This document shows, piece after piece, positions 55,499 to 64,000 of a DNA stretch of 64,000 nucleotides. Under the pieces are notes generated by a model. It did no database searches, was not told the DNA's origin, and saw only the letters and a program-made list of their open reading frames with translations. A program made the translations under genes and the position numbers. The DNA comes from Tillus elongatus. Lineage: Eukaryota > Arthropoda > Insecta > Coleoptera > Cleridae. Where the stretch lies: NCBI GenBank assembly GCA_964006375.1, contig OZ023267.1, positions 84,863,406-84,927,405 of the forward strand. The letters are read 5' to 3'. Each line of letters starts with the position of its first letter. Within the stretch, counting starts at the first letter, position 1.

Positions 55499-55864
55499 AG
55501 ATACCACCGAAGGCTAGAGGTTAAGTTATCAAGAAGGCCTGCAAGGCCCAGAAGAACATCTCCAAGGGCGACAAAAAGAAGCGCAGGATGAAGGAGAGCT
55601 ACGCAATTTATATTTACCAAATACTGAAGCAAGTACATGCCGACCCCGTAACTCGAGCAAGGCAATAAGCATAATGGACAGCTTCATCAACGACATATTA
55701 GAGCGCATCAATGCCGAAGCTTCCAGGCTCGCTCATTACAACAACAGATCCACGATAACCAGCCGGGAGATCGAGACCACCGTCAGCACCTTCTGCCCGG
55801 TAAACTCGCCAAACACGCAGTCAGCGAAGGCACCAAGTCTGTTATCAACACCATCTCGAAGTAA
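55499..55864 (+). pseudogene. Histone H2B pseudogene, copy 2
   Basis: The start codon is changed to ATA at 55499. A shift follows after about seven codons. Then [29 protein letters not shown] and, from 55674, [20 protein letters not shown] and [17 protein letters not shown] are read. A later deletion (near 55790) shifts the end, although [17 protein letters not shown] residues and the stop can be found in another frame. The first histone-fold helix is better preserved than in copy 1, so both derive from a shared functional ancestor rather than one from the other's damaged state. Confidence 0.9.
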
Positions 55865-55926
55865 ATAAATAAACGTGTGCCTTTGAATTGTGTCACATTA
55901 GACGGAAAATTGGAGAGAAAAAAGTC

Positions 55927-55942
55927 GGCGCTTTTCAGTGTT
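55927..55942 (+). terminator. Histone mRNA 3' stem-loop, degenerate
   Basis: GGCGCTTTTCAGTGTT is in the same place as in copy 1 but the stem has lost pairs, so it would be weak. Confidence 0.6.
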
Positions 55943-56039
55943 TCAAATTTACATACATTTCGTGATAAGTACGCTCGATCCGTAATCTATTCGCAATTAG
56001 CTATTGTTTGACCGACGCCACATTTCACTCATCAGAACC

Positions 56040-56375
56040 TTCTTTTTTTTCTTGTCCGTTATTATTTTGCCCTCTGAAGTGTCTCCATCGAAATGACACC
56101 ACGCCCTTCTTGTCTGTTATTGTATTTGCCAATTTGAGTAGTTCGAAATATCGTGAAGAGCCAGCGTAGTTCACAGTGCAGCTGCAGCCAAGTAAGCGCC
56201 CAGATGAGACTCGCCTACTTTGTTGTCCCTAAAAGGTCCTATACGCGGCACTCGCAAGGAACGTTCGTACGATTTACCGGTAATTTCGCACAGACTACGG
56301 TTCTCACGGCGGAGCGTCTATTACAAGTAACCGACCGTAGACTTCACCCTAGTTTTATTCTCTCGTCACTTTTGG
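56040..56375 (-). mobile_element. R1-clade LINE 3' end in histone 3' flank, longer copy
   Basis: A poly-T run after TTTCACTCATCAGAACCTT begins the same minus-strand LINE tail as at 49741, but this copy extends further 5' (to CGTCACTTTTGGAT at about 56375) before meeting Polinton capsid sequence. Confidence 0.65.
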
Positions 56376-57055
56376 ATGTTAAATTATTCAGATTTGGTCA
56401 TTCATACGTTTCCCATTTTCTCTTTGGTACAAGGATCTTTTTATTTAGGGGAATCGACTGTGATAATTGTTTCTGTATAACTTCGCTTAGGTGGATAAGT
56501 TTCACCTGCAGCGCCATGTAATCAATGTACAATGTACGTTAATCTGCGTCGACTGCTCCCATCAAAATAAAGCAATTTCTTTTGCTCTGGGCTTTAGTTA
56601 TTAACCGGAAAATCACGCTTCTATTGTATTTGAACATATTACACAAGTAGCAAGGAGGTATGCAGTAGCAAAAAAGGCCATCCTTTAGCATTGTATTGTA
56701 TGAAGTATGATGCCACCCGGCTTGAACTAGAGCTCTTGTTTCATCACTGTTTGCTTCCAAAAGTGTTCGATTTGTTGTAACTATACCAGGATTTCCCACA
56801 TGTTCAATAATCGGGCTGCTGCATTAGATGTTACTTGTACATCTCCTATCGTACCACTCGTCTCTCTACTGCCATTTATTAGTAGAACAGCTGAAGACCA
56901 AACGTAAAAATATCTTGTTGGTTGATTGCAGGATCACAGGTATCATTATGGGCAAACGAACTGGTTTGAAAAGCCTATGTGTGTATTTTTTCCCTTTGAT
57001 TCACTCGTCATGCACAGGGTCAGAGAATATATGTAGTCTGCTTAATATCGGTACC
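56340..57055 (-). pseudogene. Polinton major capsid protein-like relic
   Basis: Read from 57055 on the minus strand: a DPVHDESIKGK-type opening, AINQQDIFTF, GTIGDVQVTSNAAARLLNMW, NRTLLEANSDETRALVQAGW, CNMFKYNRSVIFRLITKAQS and, near 56400, KKILVPKRKWETYE. These fit successive strands of the first jelly roll of Polinton major capsid proteins. It follows the minor-capsid candidate on the same strand, as at 2600-3914. Frames shift repeatedly and the second jelly roll is absent. Confidence 0.55.
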
Positions 57056-57129
57056 TAATTAATCTAGATAATGCTTGTGCTTCCAAGATAGGATCGTCTT
57101 ATGCAGGAAGCGAATATACTGAAGCTGGG

Positions 57130-57720
57130 GCGGCTTGATTGCTGGTATTTATAATCAACATAATATGGTGGTCTCTGTCTCAATTCCAATATCACAATGA
57201 TCTCCTCACCTTGAAACGTCACAAGTACTCAATTCTGATCGACGAGGTTTACATTTATATGTGAAATAATGCGGGTCGTAAGACGCATAAAAACCTTACT
57301 ATGTGGTTTTATATCAACGGCGTAACCTGGATCTACCATAGGAGTAAACTCATATACTGTATGCGTAGGTTTGCCATCTACAATATTACACTATCACAAT
57401 TTCCACCGGTAAATCAGAAACATGGACTTTACCAGCGGTAAGACGTTGTTTAAAAATATTGGGGCTATTGAAGCATCGGTAGAAAAGTTTATATGATCCT
57501 GACATGTTATCTCACATTTTAAAGTGTTGTTGTTGGCTTTTAGCGAAAACAGCTTTACCACGTCGATGTTGTTCTCTACTGCAGGGTACTGATGTTTCTC
57601 CTTAATATAAGACGCAATGCTCATTCTGAATGTATTTCTGGATATCACTGATTTCATACGAACCATCAGGAATAATCATTTCTAGCCGACTCTTATCACC
57701 ACTCACAGCAGAAAAGTAGT
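57130..57720 (-). pseudogene. Polinton minor capsid candidate, second full-length relic
   Basis: From 57720 (-) the readings include an IIPDGSYEISDI-like segment, YPAVENNIDVVKLFSLKANN, NTLKCEITCQDHINFSTDAS, a VDPGYAVDIKPHSKVFMRLT segment and HINVNLVDQN, to a stop near 57135. All blocks of the 3390-3914 protein plus the C-terminal part seen at 44115 are present, so this copy shows the full length (about 220 residues). A shift between 57394 and 57370 and several stops mark it as dead. Confidence 0.6.
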
Positions 57721-57894
57721 GAAACTATTTCACCCACGCTCTATGTCTGGTATATTGTTATATCTGTGAAAGTTTGCAAGCGCGAGCAATTAGTCAAAGT
57801 GAGGTTTTAAGACTAACAGTGGAAATATTTCAATCGACGTAGAGCCATTGAAAGCAAGCGTAAGCGCAATGACTGAAACACAGATACTACTGTT

Positions 57895-57981
57895 TAAGTC
57901 CTTTATTTAAAAATTGTAAACATAAGTGACCACATTATAAGTATTATAGTTTTGGTATACATCATGATTATACAATGTCAA
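57895..57981 (-). pseudogene. Polinton protease C-terminal end, fragment
   Basis: About 85 bases match 3955-4040 (minus strand), covering the NxGHLC-type region and the end of the protease. It precedes the minor-capsid relic, as in the first Polinton, and is cut by the hairpin at 57985. Confidence 0.55.
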
Positions 57982-57984
57982 TCC

Positions 57985-58022
57985 TCTAGATCGTGCTTGT
58001 GGAGAGACAAGCACGATCTAGA
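57985..58022. repeat. 16-bp perfect hairpin, possible Polinton terminus
   Basis: TCTAGATCGTGCTTGT, loop GGAGAG, then ACAAGCACGATCTAGA. The same terminal sequence and its neighbour ATTATTGAT...TTGATTATCTC form the centre of the palindrome at 33266-34726. Confidence 0.75.
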
Positions 58023-58134
58023 TTATTGATGCGTTGATTATCTCCTCTAAAACGTTCTTTAAGTTTAGTATCTGGACCACAAAACTGATAACCAGGTGTG
58101 CAGCTGAACAGGTAATTGTTTGATGACTCTGTCA

Positions 58135-58425
58135 ACAAGACAGTTGTTTCCATAACTTTACCGTTGTAGTCAGGTTTTCGGATTTTCTGTTGCCCTTTAA
58201 ATGTGTGTCGATTGTTATGACGGTCCGCACAGAAATCGACTTCGTTTTAGTTAAGCGGCGCTGTGGACGTAGGTCACTCTCAACGAATCCCTCCCCGCCA
58301 TTAGTGTCGGCCAGCATCTATCTGTAAAGGCATATCGCAATGACAACAACACTTCCAGAGGTGGCACGGCAGTGTATGTTTAAACAAATATTGACCACCT
58401 TCTTCTCAGTTCGTAGTTCAGCGTA
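58135..58425 (-). promoter_or_regulatory. Histone H2B 5' flank, inverted copy
   Basis: Reverse complement of 55141-55430. No H2B coding sequence follows on the minus side; Polinton-related sequence does. The match includes CCAGAGGTGGCACGGCAGTG. Confidence 0.5.
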
Positions 58426-59520
58426 GTTCACAGTGCAGCCGCAGCCAAGGCAGCGCCCAGGTGAGACCAGGTGGGGTTTCAACTAGGAGCTTTGTTGTCC
58501 CTAAAACATCCTATAGGCGGCCCTCGCAACGAACGTGCATACGTTCTTTCTTCTCAATTATTATTTTGCCCTCTAAAGTGTGTCGATCGAAATGACACTA
58601 TGCCCTTCTTGTCTGTTATTGTATTTACCAATTTGAGTACTTCGAAATATCGTAAAGAGCCAGTGTAGTTCACAGTGCAGCCGCAGTCAAGTCAGCGCCC
58701 ACCTACTTTGTCGACCCTAAAACATCGTATAGGCGAAACCCCCAACGAACGTTCATTCGATTTAGTGGTAATTTCGCACAGACGTTACTCCGGTTCTCAC
58801 GGCCGACCGTCTATTACAGGTAACCAACCGTAGACTTCACGCTTGTTTTTTTCTCTCGTCACTTATGGATCCAGTATGCGCCCTACCCTTGTTAACGTTG
58901 CTGGAAACCAGACTCCCCTTCCCTCCAGGTCGAGACTACCCACTAAACACCACCTTGAAACCTAGAGAGGTGGCGTAAACCACTCGCTGGCATTGCTTCA
59001 CCACGTCCCTAACTCTTGTTGTTTTAAGAACTTCTACATCCTGTCTTTATCCTCCTTTGACTTCGTAATTTCTACGCCTTCTATTGCCACAGTATTCCAC
59101 ACCATTTCACTTCCCAGCATATGCTCCACCACATTATCTGCTGTTAAATTTCTGCCAATATTATTTATATTTGTTCTTTCATTTGCAGCCATCTTGCGCA
59201 CTCAAAAACGGTGTGTTCTGGCATATCTCTATCACCACATTCTTATTTGTCAACTATTTTCGTTTTACTCAGGTAAGACCTGAAACGCCCATGACCTGAC
59301 AGAAATTGGGTAAAATAATAACCCACCTCCCAATGCTGTCTCGATATCCATGTCTATATATGTGGAATGAGCCTCTTTGTCCATTGGGATGTTGACTTTT
59401 ACTGTTCCGATTCTCGCTGCCACTTCAGCAGTTTCGGTACTTGCTCCTTTTTTTCTTTTCTTCTATTTTCGTCTCTTTCGTAAGTTACCTCTATTGCCAA
59501 TAATTAATTAAGCAAGCGCC
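58426..59520 (-). pseudogene. R1-clade LINE: ORF2 C-terminus and 3' UTR
   Basis: On the minus strand, 59520-58990 encodes the end of ORF2: KVNIPMDKEAHSTYIDMDIE, then near 59300-59200 a FLSGHGRFRSYL-like segment and a C/H-rich ECGDRDMPEHTVFECARW, the zinc motif that ends R1-clade ORF2. The 3' UTR follows from about 58970, with GTGTTTAGTGGGTAGTCTCG, typical of R1-clade 3' ends, then the region shared with all the histone-associated tails. Two partial UTR units are present in tandem (58426-58540 and 58541-58750). Confidence 0.65.
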
Positions 59521-59639
59521 ACCATTGAAAATAAATTTAAGAACATGTTTGTTACTAAACATTAGAGGTTAAAAGAAGTTTAGTGAAGAAGCAGTGGTAG
59601 CAGTTTTGGTTATGGTGGAGATACGCATAGTGGAGTTTA

Positions 59640-59860
59640 GTTGGAATCAAATAAAATAGTTAGTTGCATAAAAACCAATTCTAGCAAACCTTCTATTATA
59701 GTATTTTAGTTAAATTTCATCATTATTGAAGTCTAAGTGTTTGTATAAATGATGCAACTCTTCATAATTGTAAGCTCTATCAGGTTTAAGCATCAAGTGA
59801 TTCTTTCGAATGTTTTCAGCAAGTTTTGTTTTGTGCTGTACTAAAATAATATCTTTTTGT
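59640..59860 (-). pseudogene. Polinton-associated conserved protein, N-terminal fragment
   Basis: Minus-strand reading gives VQHKTKLAENIRKNHLMLKP, AYNYEELHHLYKHLDF and a RFARIGFYA-like end, the same deleted form as at 46400 and 51370. Upstream on the plus strand, 59590-59660 resembles a piece of the fibre-like gene near 27600-27660. Confidence 0.45.
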
Positions 59861-59944
59861 TACCGTGCTAAGAGAGACAAACTGTTTGGCGTTTTAAGGT
59901 ATATTAGCTTTGAGTGGGTTGTCTCTCTACCTATCTGTTGTTAG

Positions 59945-60045
59945 TTGCCAGCTCTTGGACAGCTGTGTGTCCAATACTACTGATGTTAGACAGCTACTAG
60001 TTTCACACGACAGCTGTTGGACAGCTGTTAGACAGCGGTCTGTCG
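59945..60045. repeat. CAGCTG-rich short array beside TATA-like sequence
   Basis: Several GGACAGCTGT and GACAGCTGTTAGACAGC units lie here, followed at 60077 by CTATATAAGAGAGCTTTT. The same array plus TATA-like context is found on the minus strand near 31590-31697. Confidence 0.6.
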
Positions 60046-60059
60046 TGATACTGTATACC

Positions 60060-60520
60060 TATGTAATATTTTCATAGACTATATAAGAGAGCTTTTGGCA
60101 ATTCGTTAATAGTGATAACTACAAATTGCTCCAATTTGGTTGCCGCAGCAGATGCAGATAAAGCTTTAATGTTTAACATTGAAGGCATGGTACTACGTAT
60201 TCACCCAAACGATGTCATACAACAGCACTTAGTAAAGTCGACTACTATGGATAAAAAGATTCTTATACCATATAGAAAATGGGTAATGTATGAATACCGA
60301 ATCTCAAAAATTCAACTTAAGGCTTGTGGTCCATTAAGACTTCCTCAAACGCTGACCAGACAAGATTTGGTATTGTAAGATTTGAAACGGATTGATACAA
60401 TAACGTTGGAAAATACATTCGAGATTTAAGACTTCGCTTAAATTACAAGGATATCCACACAGGTATGATCTGAACTTAAACCAAGTAAATTACATCGAGC
60501 GTACGTATGTTGCTAGAGAA
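60060..60520 (+). pseudogene. Polinton major capsid protein-like fragment
   Basis: The frame from 60112 has NLVAAADADKALMFNIEGMV, HPNDVIQQHLVKS and MDKKILIPYRKWVMYEYRIS, then a stop at 60376 and a shifted RFETD-like end. It is the plus-strand sister of 31130-31575 and better preserved at this part. Unlike 56340-57055 it begins directly downstream of a CAGCTG array, so it was moved there by rearrangement or comes from a different capsid paralogue. Confidence 0.45.
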
Positions 60521-60549
60521 ACAACACCTACCTTGAATTACAACGCTTT

Positions 60550-61320
60550 TATTTGTTTGACCGATGCTACATTTCACTCATCAGACCTTTTTTTTTCTTC
60601 TCCATTATTATTTTGCCCTCTGAAGTGTGTCGATCGAAATGCCACCACGCCCTTCTTGTCTGTTATTGTATTTGCCAATTTGAGAAGTTCGAAATATCGT
60701 GAAGAGCAAGCGTAGTTCACAGTGCAGCCGCAGCCAAGTCAGTGCCCAGGTGAGACTCCGCCTACTTTGATGTTCCTAAAACGTCCTATACGCGGCACTC
60801 GCAACGAACGTGCATACGATTTACTGGTAATTTCACACAGACGTTGCTACGGTTCTCACGGCGGAACGTCTATATAAGTAACCCACCGTAAACTTAACGC
60901 TCTTTTCTTTCTCGTCACTTTTGGATCCCGTATCCGCCCTACCCTTGTTAACGTTGCTGGACACCGTAAAGTGATAAAACCACGAATCTCTGCATTCCGC
61001 AACTTGACGGTTACTGTTCTCAGTGTTCTTCGTCCCACTAGCAGTATACTTTCAGTTTTGTGAAGCTCAAATCAGAGACCACTATTTTAGATCCAGTTTT
61101 GCACCCTTGCCAGTGACCAGTTGATATTATTCTCTAGGTCACCCTTATTTACTCCGCTTACAATCACCGCCAAATGATCTGCATACCCTATAATAGCTGT
61201 GTTGTTTAAGGACTCCAGACTAAAGCACTTATCGTAATACATGTTCCACAGTGTTGGTCCTGACGCACGCCACATGTAGCATGAATCCGATATCCCTGTC
61301 CAATCAGTATCTATTTGCAA
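60550..61320 (-). pseudogene. R1-clade LINE: reverse transcriptase end and 3' UTR
   Basis: From 61320 (-): MQIDTDWTGISDSCYMWRAS (a frame-shifted reading of the segment found at 24660), LWNMYYDKCFSLESLNN, GYADHLAVIVSGVNKGDLEN, VQNWI, then RRTLRTVTVKL. The active site again reads YADH. At about 60960 coding sequence joins the 3' UTR directly, lacking the ORF2 C-terminus seen at 58990-59520. The UTR ends in a T run (minus-strand A tail) at about 60588-60598, next to TTTCACTCATCAGACC, the same flank as at the histone loci. Confidence 0.75.
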
Positions 61321-61339
61321 ACTGGGACAAGCCTTTTCA

Positions 61340-62930
61340 GAGAACGAATAATAGAGAATGATTCATATATATACTTGAGACAACTATACGACGACTTTAA
61401 CGGACTAAAAATTTACTTCCATAACATACTAAGCGTAATGAATGCAGAGTACAAGTTGGATGATAATTTTTTTATTTTAACCATTAATTTCACCATTAGC
61501 AATATTGATGACACATTTTATCGAATATTTCCAACAACAATTAGAAACCAAGGGGGTATAATGAACAGACTAGGATTTATATTCAAATCAATAACTGGGA
61601 ACTTAGATGCGGATGACTGCGACAGAATATATAAAGCTCTCGAAATTTTGAGAAAAGATCAAAATCAAGTACATCAACTTTTTAGGTCACAAACATCACT
61701 AATTATAGATGCTATAGCAGAGTTTAATAAAACAATAGACAACCTGAACCAAGAAGCCATAGTAGCGAGAATAAACGATTTGTAATAGACAATACATAGT
61801 CTAAAAAACAACCAAAAACGAATTTTCATAGAGTAAAACATTTGGAAATACTCACACGTATCAGTTATTTGTTAAACAATGTACTAAACATGATATTAAC
61901 AACAGAATATGCAATTACATTTTCAAAATTATACACGTATCATACGTCAATACTGAAACCAAAGTTAATATCAAAAGAATTAGAAACCATTTAAACCATA
62001 TCTCAAAATCAAAATTAATAAAAAGATCCGACATTTCACTTTACGAAAAAATATTTAAAATAAAAACAGTTCAAATTGACTTTAAAATTATATTCCAAAG
62101 AGATATACCTTTAGTAGACAAACCAGACTATATTTATTATCAATTCTATGCATTACCAGTCCCTAGAAACAAGTACCTAATCCTTAGCGCAAACACTACG
62201 CTTACAGAAACGAAAAGTGTAGGAATCTAGACCAAACATACTTTTGTGAAAATGACAACCCGACAGCACTAAACAACAACAACCCATGCGAAATTAAACT
62301 GATCAACTTCCAGAAACCAATAAACAATTGCAAACAAGAACTGGCCAAATTAACAAAAACAACAGTCTCTAAATATGGCAATACACAATACATAATAGTG
62401 GCACCAGAAAAAACGAAGATCAAACTTAGCTGCGAAGAAACCAAAATAATCAGCGGAATAAAACTGGCGACTCTGAAACCCAAATGCCAACTTATCACCA
62501 ATAACGAAAGATTCAGCTCAGTACAAATGGCATCGGAAACACAACAATCATTCAATCTCCCAACCATAGAATTGGTAACAAATAAAGCACCCATCTTCCC
62601 AGACAAATTACCAGAATCAAAATTAGAAAATGTCCCACTGCACGATTTGAACAATATCAAATCCCAGTTACAATAAATCAATGGCAGAATTCCAGGAACC
62701 ATCAATTTGCCCATATACCACCCTAGTGTATGGACAATTATATTATACATTATGATGGTAATAACAATAATCAGAATAACTTCAAGAAGAAGTCAAGAAG
62801 AAGTCAAAAAAGAAAACTGCTGACTCCAAACCAACCACTTTCCGATGACTATTTGGAACGAACCATAGGCAACTTATCATCTTTATTATTATTCATAAGT
62901 ATTGTGTGTAACTATAATCAATGAATTTTT
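61340..62930 (+). pseudogene. Errantivirus-type env (baculovirus F-like), long relic
   Basis: The first frame (to 61785) shows IYLRQLYDDFNGLKIYFHNI and the conserved region after the usual processing site: NRLGFIFKSITGNLDADDCD, then LRKDQNQVHQLFRSQTSLII and FNKTIDNLNQ, matching the fusion-peptide and heptad region of F-like Env proteins. Broken frames follow; 62230-62680 holds cysteine-containing ectodomain segments (NPCEIKLINFQKPINNCKQE) and a hydrophilic stem (LPTIELVTNKAPIF). A hydrophobic stretch near 62730-62770 may be the membrane anchor. A basic tail ends near 62925. The residues differ from those of the minus-strand env copies, so at least two env lineages are present. Confidence 0.65.
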
Positions 62931-63037
62931 TAAAAATTCAAGTGTGTTAACAAGAAAGTTAACTCGCGAAAGGTGTTATCATGAAAAGGTATATTAAAGA
63001 GGTGTTATTGAAATGTGATTACAGCTGGGATGTCATC

Positions 63038-63205
<168 letters not shown>

Positions 63206-63213
63206 CATTATAT

Positions 63214-63645
63214 ATACATATATAAATAATATAAAAATATATATCAAGATTATTACTGGACATATATATTAGTTTCGCTCTTATTTTAGCAGATTAATGT
63301 GGGAGCGGAGGAGCCGTTGCGTGGGGTGCTGGGAAGCACTGAATTTAAACTGAAAGTAGAGAACCATATTATAACAATGTTTAACCTTTAATAATTATAC
63401 ACCAAGTCCCTCTTCTCGTATTTACAAACATTTATATATCTAGATTTACTTAACTAATTCTCAACAATAAATAAACATTGTCAGCAGTTCACAACGGAAT
63501 TTGCAACCTATAACATTTCAATCTGGTGTATTTGTTTGTTAATACGCCAAGTGATGATATCAATTCAATGTCAATAATTACGTGACGGGTTTGACCTATT
63601 TCCTACTTGACATTGCTTTACTTTAATGTTTTTTTAACTGTATTG
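63214..63645 (-). repeat. Candidate errantivirus LTR/3' end, second copy
   Basis: Matches 52968-53400: AATATAAAAATATATATCAA, TTTCGCTCTTATTT, ATTAATGTGGGAGCGG, and the 350-base AT-rich block ending near CTTTACTTTAATGTTT. The polypurine tract present in the other copy is replaced by an AT-rich stretch (63645-63715). Confidence 0.45.
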
Positions 63646-63718
63646 ATTATATAATATATATAATATCAATTTCACTAATTATAAACAATCTAATTAAAAT
63701 TATCATATATTTCTAACC

Positions 63719-64000
63719 CTAGGTATGCGCATACAGTTGTTTCCAGATTGTCGACTTGACTTTCTGGTGATGGATTGGATACGTGGTTTTGTCATCCCTC
63801 TGGTATATCTCATCTATTATGCAGTTGTGGTTGCTTTTCATGCTCCTTAGCTGGGGAACACACATATAGATTCTTGGAGATTGGGATGCTGCTTGTGAGT
63901 TCACCATCATCGTTGCGTGTTATAATCCACTCCTAGGATTTGTTTGGATACTTCCATAGACCAATAGGTTTCGTTTTCCACCTTATACGGAATCGGGGTG
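63719..64000 (-). pseudogene. Errantivirus-type env fragment, continues past the window
   Basis: Minus-strand readings from the window edge give TPIPYKVENETYWSMEV, ILGVDYNTQR, SIPISKNLYVCSP-like and SPESQVDNLETTV, overlapping the end of 30540-31165 and the start of 53600-54270. It is truncated at 63719 at the point where 54060 continues. Stops interrupt it. Confidence 0.6.

Noticed and set aside
58132..58317. Minus-strand 61-codon frame in the histone-flank copy
   Set aside because: It lies in a region shared with non-coding H2B 5' flanks and shifts between copies; no conserved protein pattern.

Overview
The window is arthropod, most likely insect, chromosomal DNA. It is AT-rich, carries long (TA)n tracts, shows no intact single-copy host gene, and is filled with arthropod-type mobile elements: Polinton/Maverick (adintovirus-like) DNA, BEL/Pao and errantivirus-type Ty3/gypsy retroelements, R1-, jockey- and RNase H-bearing LINEs, Penelope-like elements, and a small inverted-repeat element. 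The only host-type genes recognised are two broken histone H2B copies. Nearly every reading frame is interrupted, so most coding entries are pseudogenes placed by conserved residues read across several frames. All family calls come from reading the sequence; no search was run.

Layout. 1-2316 is one copy of a 2.3 kb direct repeat (other copy 25216-27533) holding gypsy gag, Polinton and Penelope debris. 2600-13378 is the most complete Polinton: on the minus strand a core protein/cysteine protease fusion, a minor-capsid candidate and a major-capsid relic; on the plus strand the packaging ATPase and a conserved accessory gene; and on the minus strand a KilA-N gene. A CAGCTG-rich tandem array inside it was split by a full-length LINE (5879-11098) with a visible target-site duplication. 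13379-20970 is mostly non-coding: microsatellites, a LINE endonuclease relic, a 360-bp inverted-repeat element and a 141-bp tandem array. 21070-25041 is an array of roughly 206-bp palindromic units flanked and split by inverted copies of an R1-clade LINE. 25216-34726 mixes gypsy gag, integrase and env pieces with rearranged Polinton fragments and ends in a 1.46-kb near-perfect palindrome. 35040-43490 is a Penelope-like element interrupted by a BEL/Pao element (35465-41813) with matching LTRs and a 5-bp target duplication. 44040-53400 holds further Polinton, jockey, endonuclease and Penelope relics and the first H2B pseudogene. 53400-64000 has errantivirus env fragments, the second H2B pseudogene, R1 LINE tails in the histone 3' flank, a second Polinton structural module and a longer env relic.

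Together the Polinton pieces describe a virus-like element with packaging ATPase, maturation protease, two capsid proteins, a repeat-containing fibre-like protein, an accessory protein and a KilA-N regulator. No protein-primed DNA polymerase or retroviral-type integrase of that element was seen, and all genes here look dead. The points most worth a second look are the KilA-N gene and CAGCTG arrays of this Polinton lineage, the R1-LINE/histone H2B association, the palindromic satellite with inverted LINE arms, and the hammerhead-like motifs of the Penelope relics.
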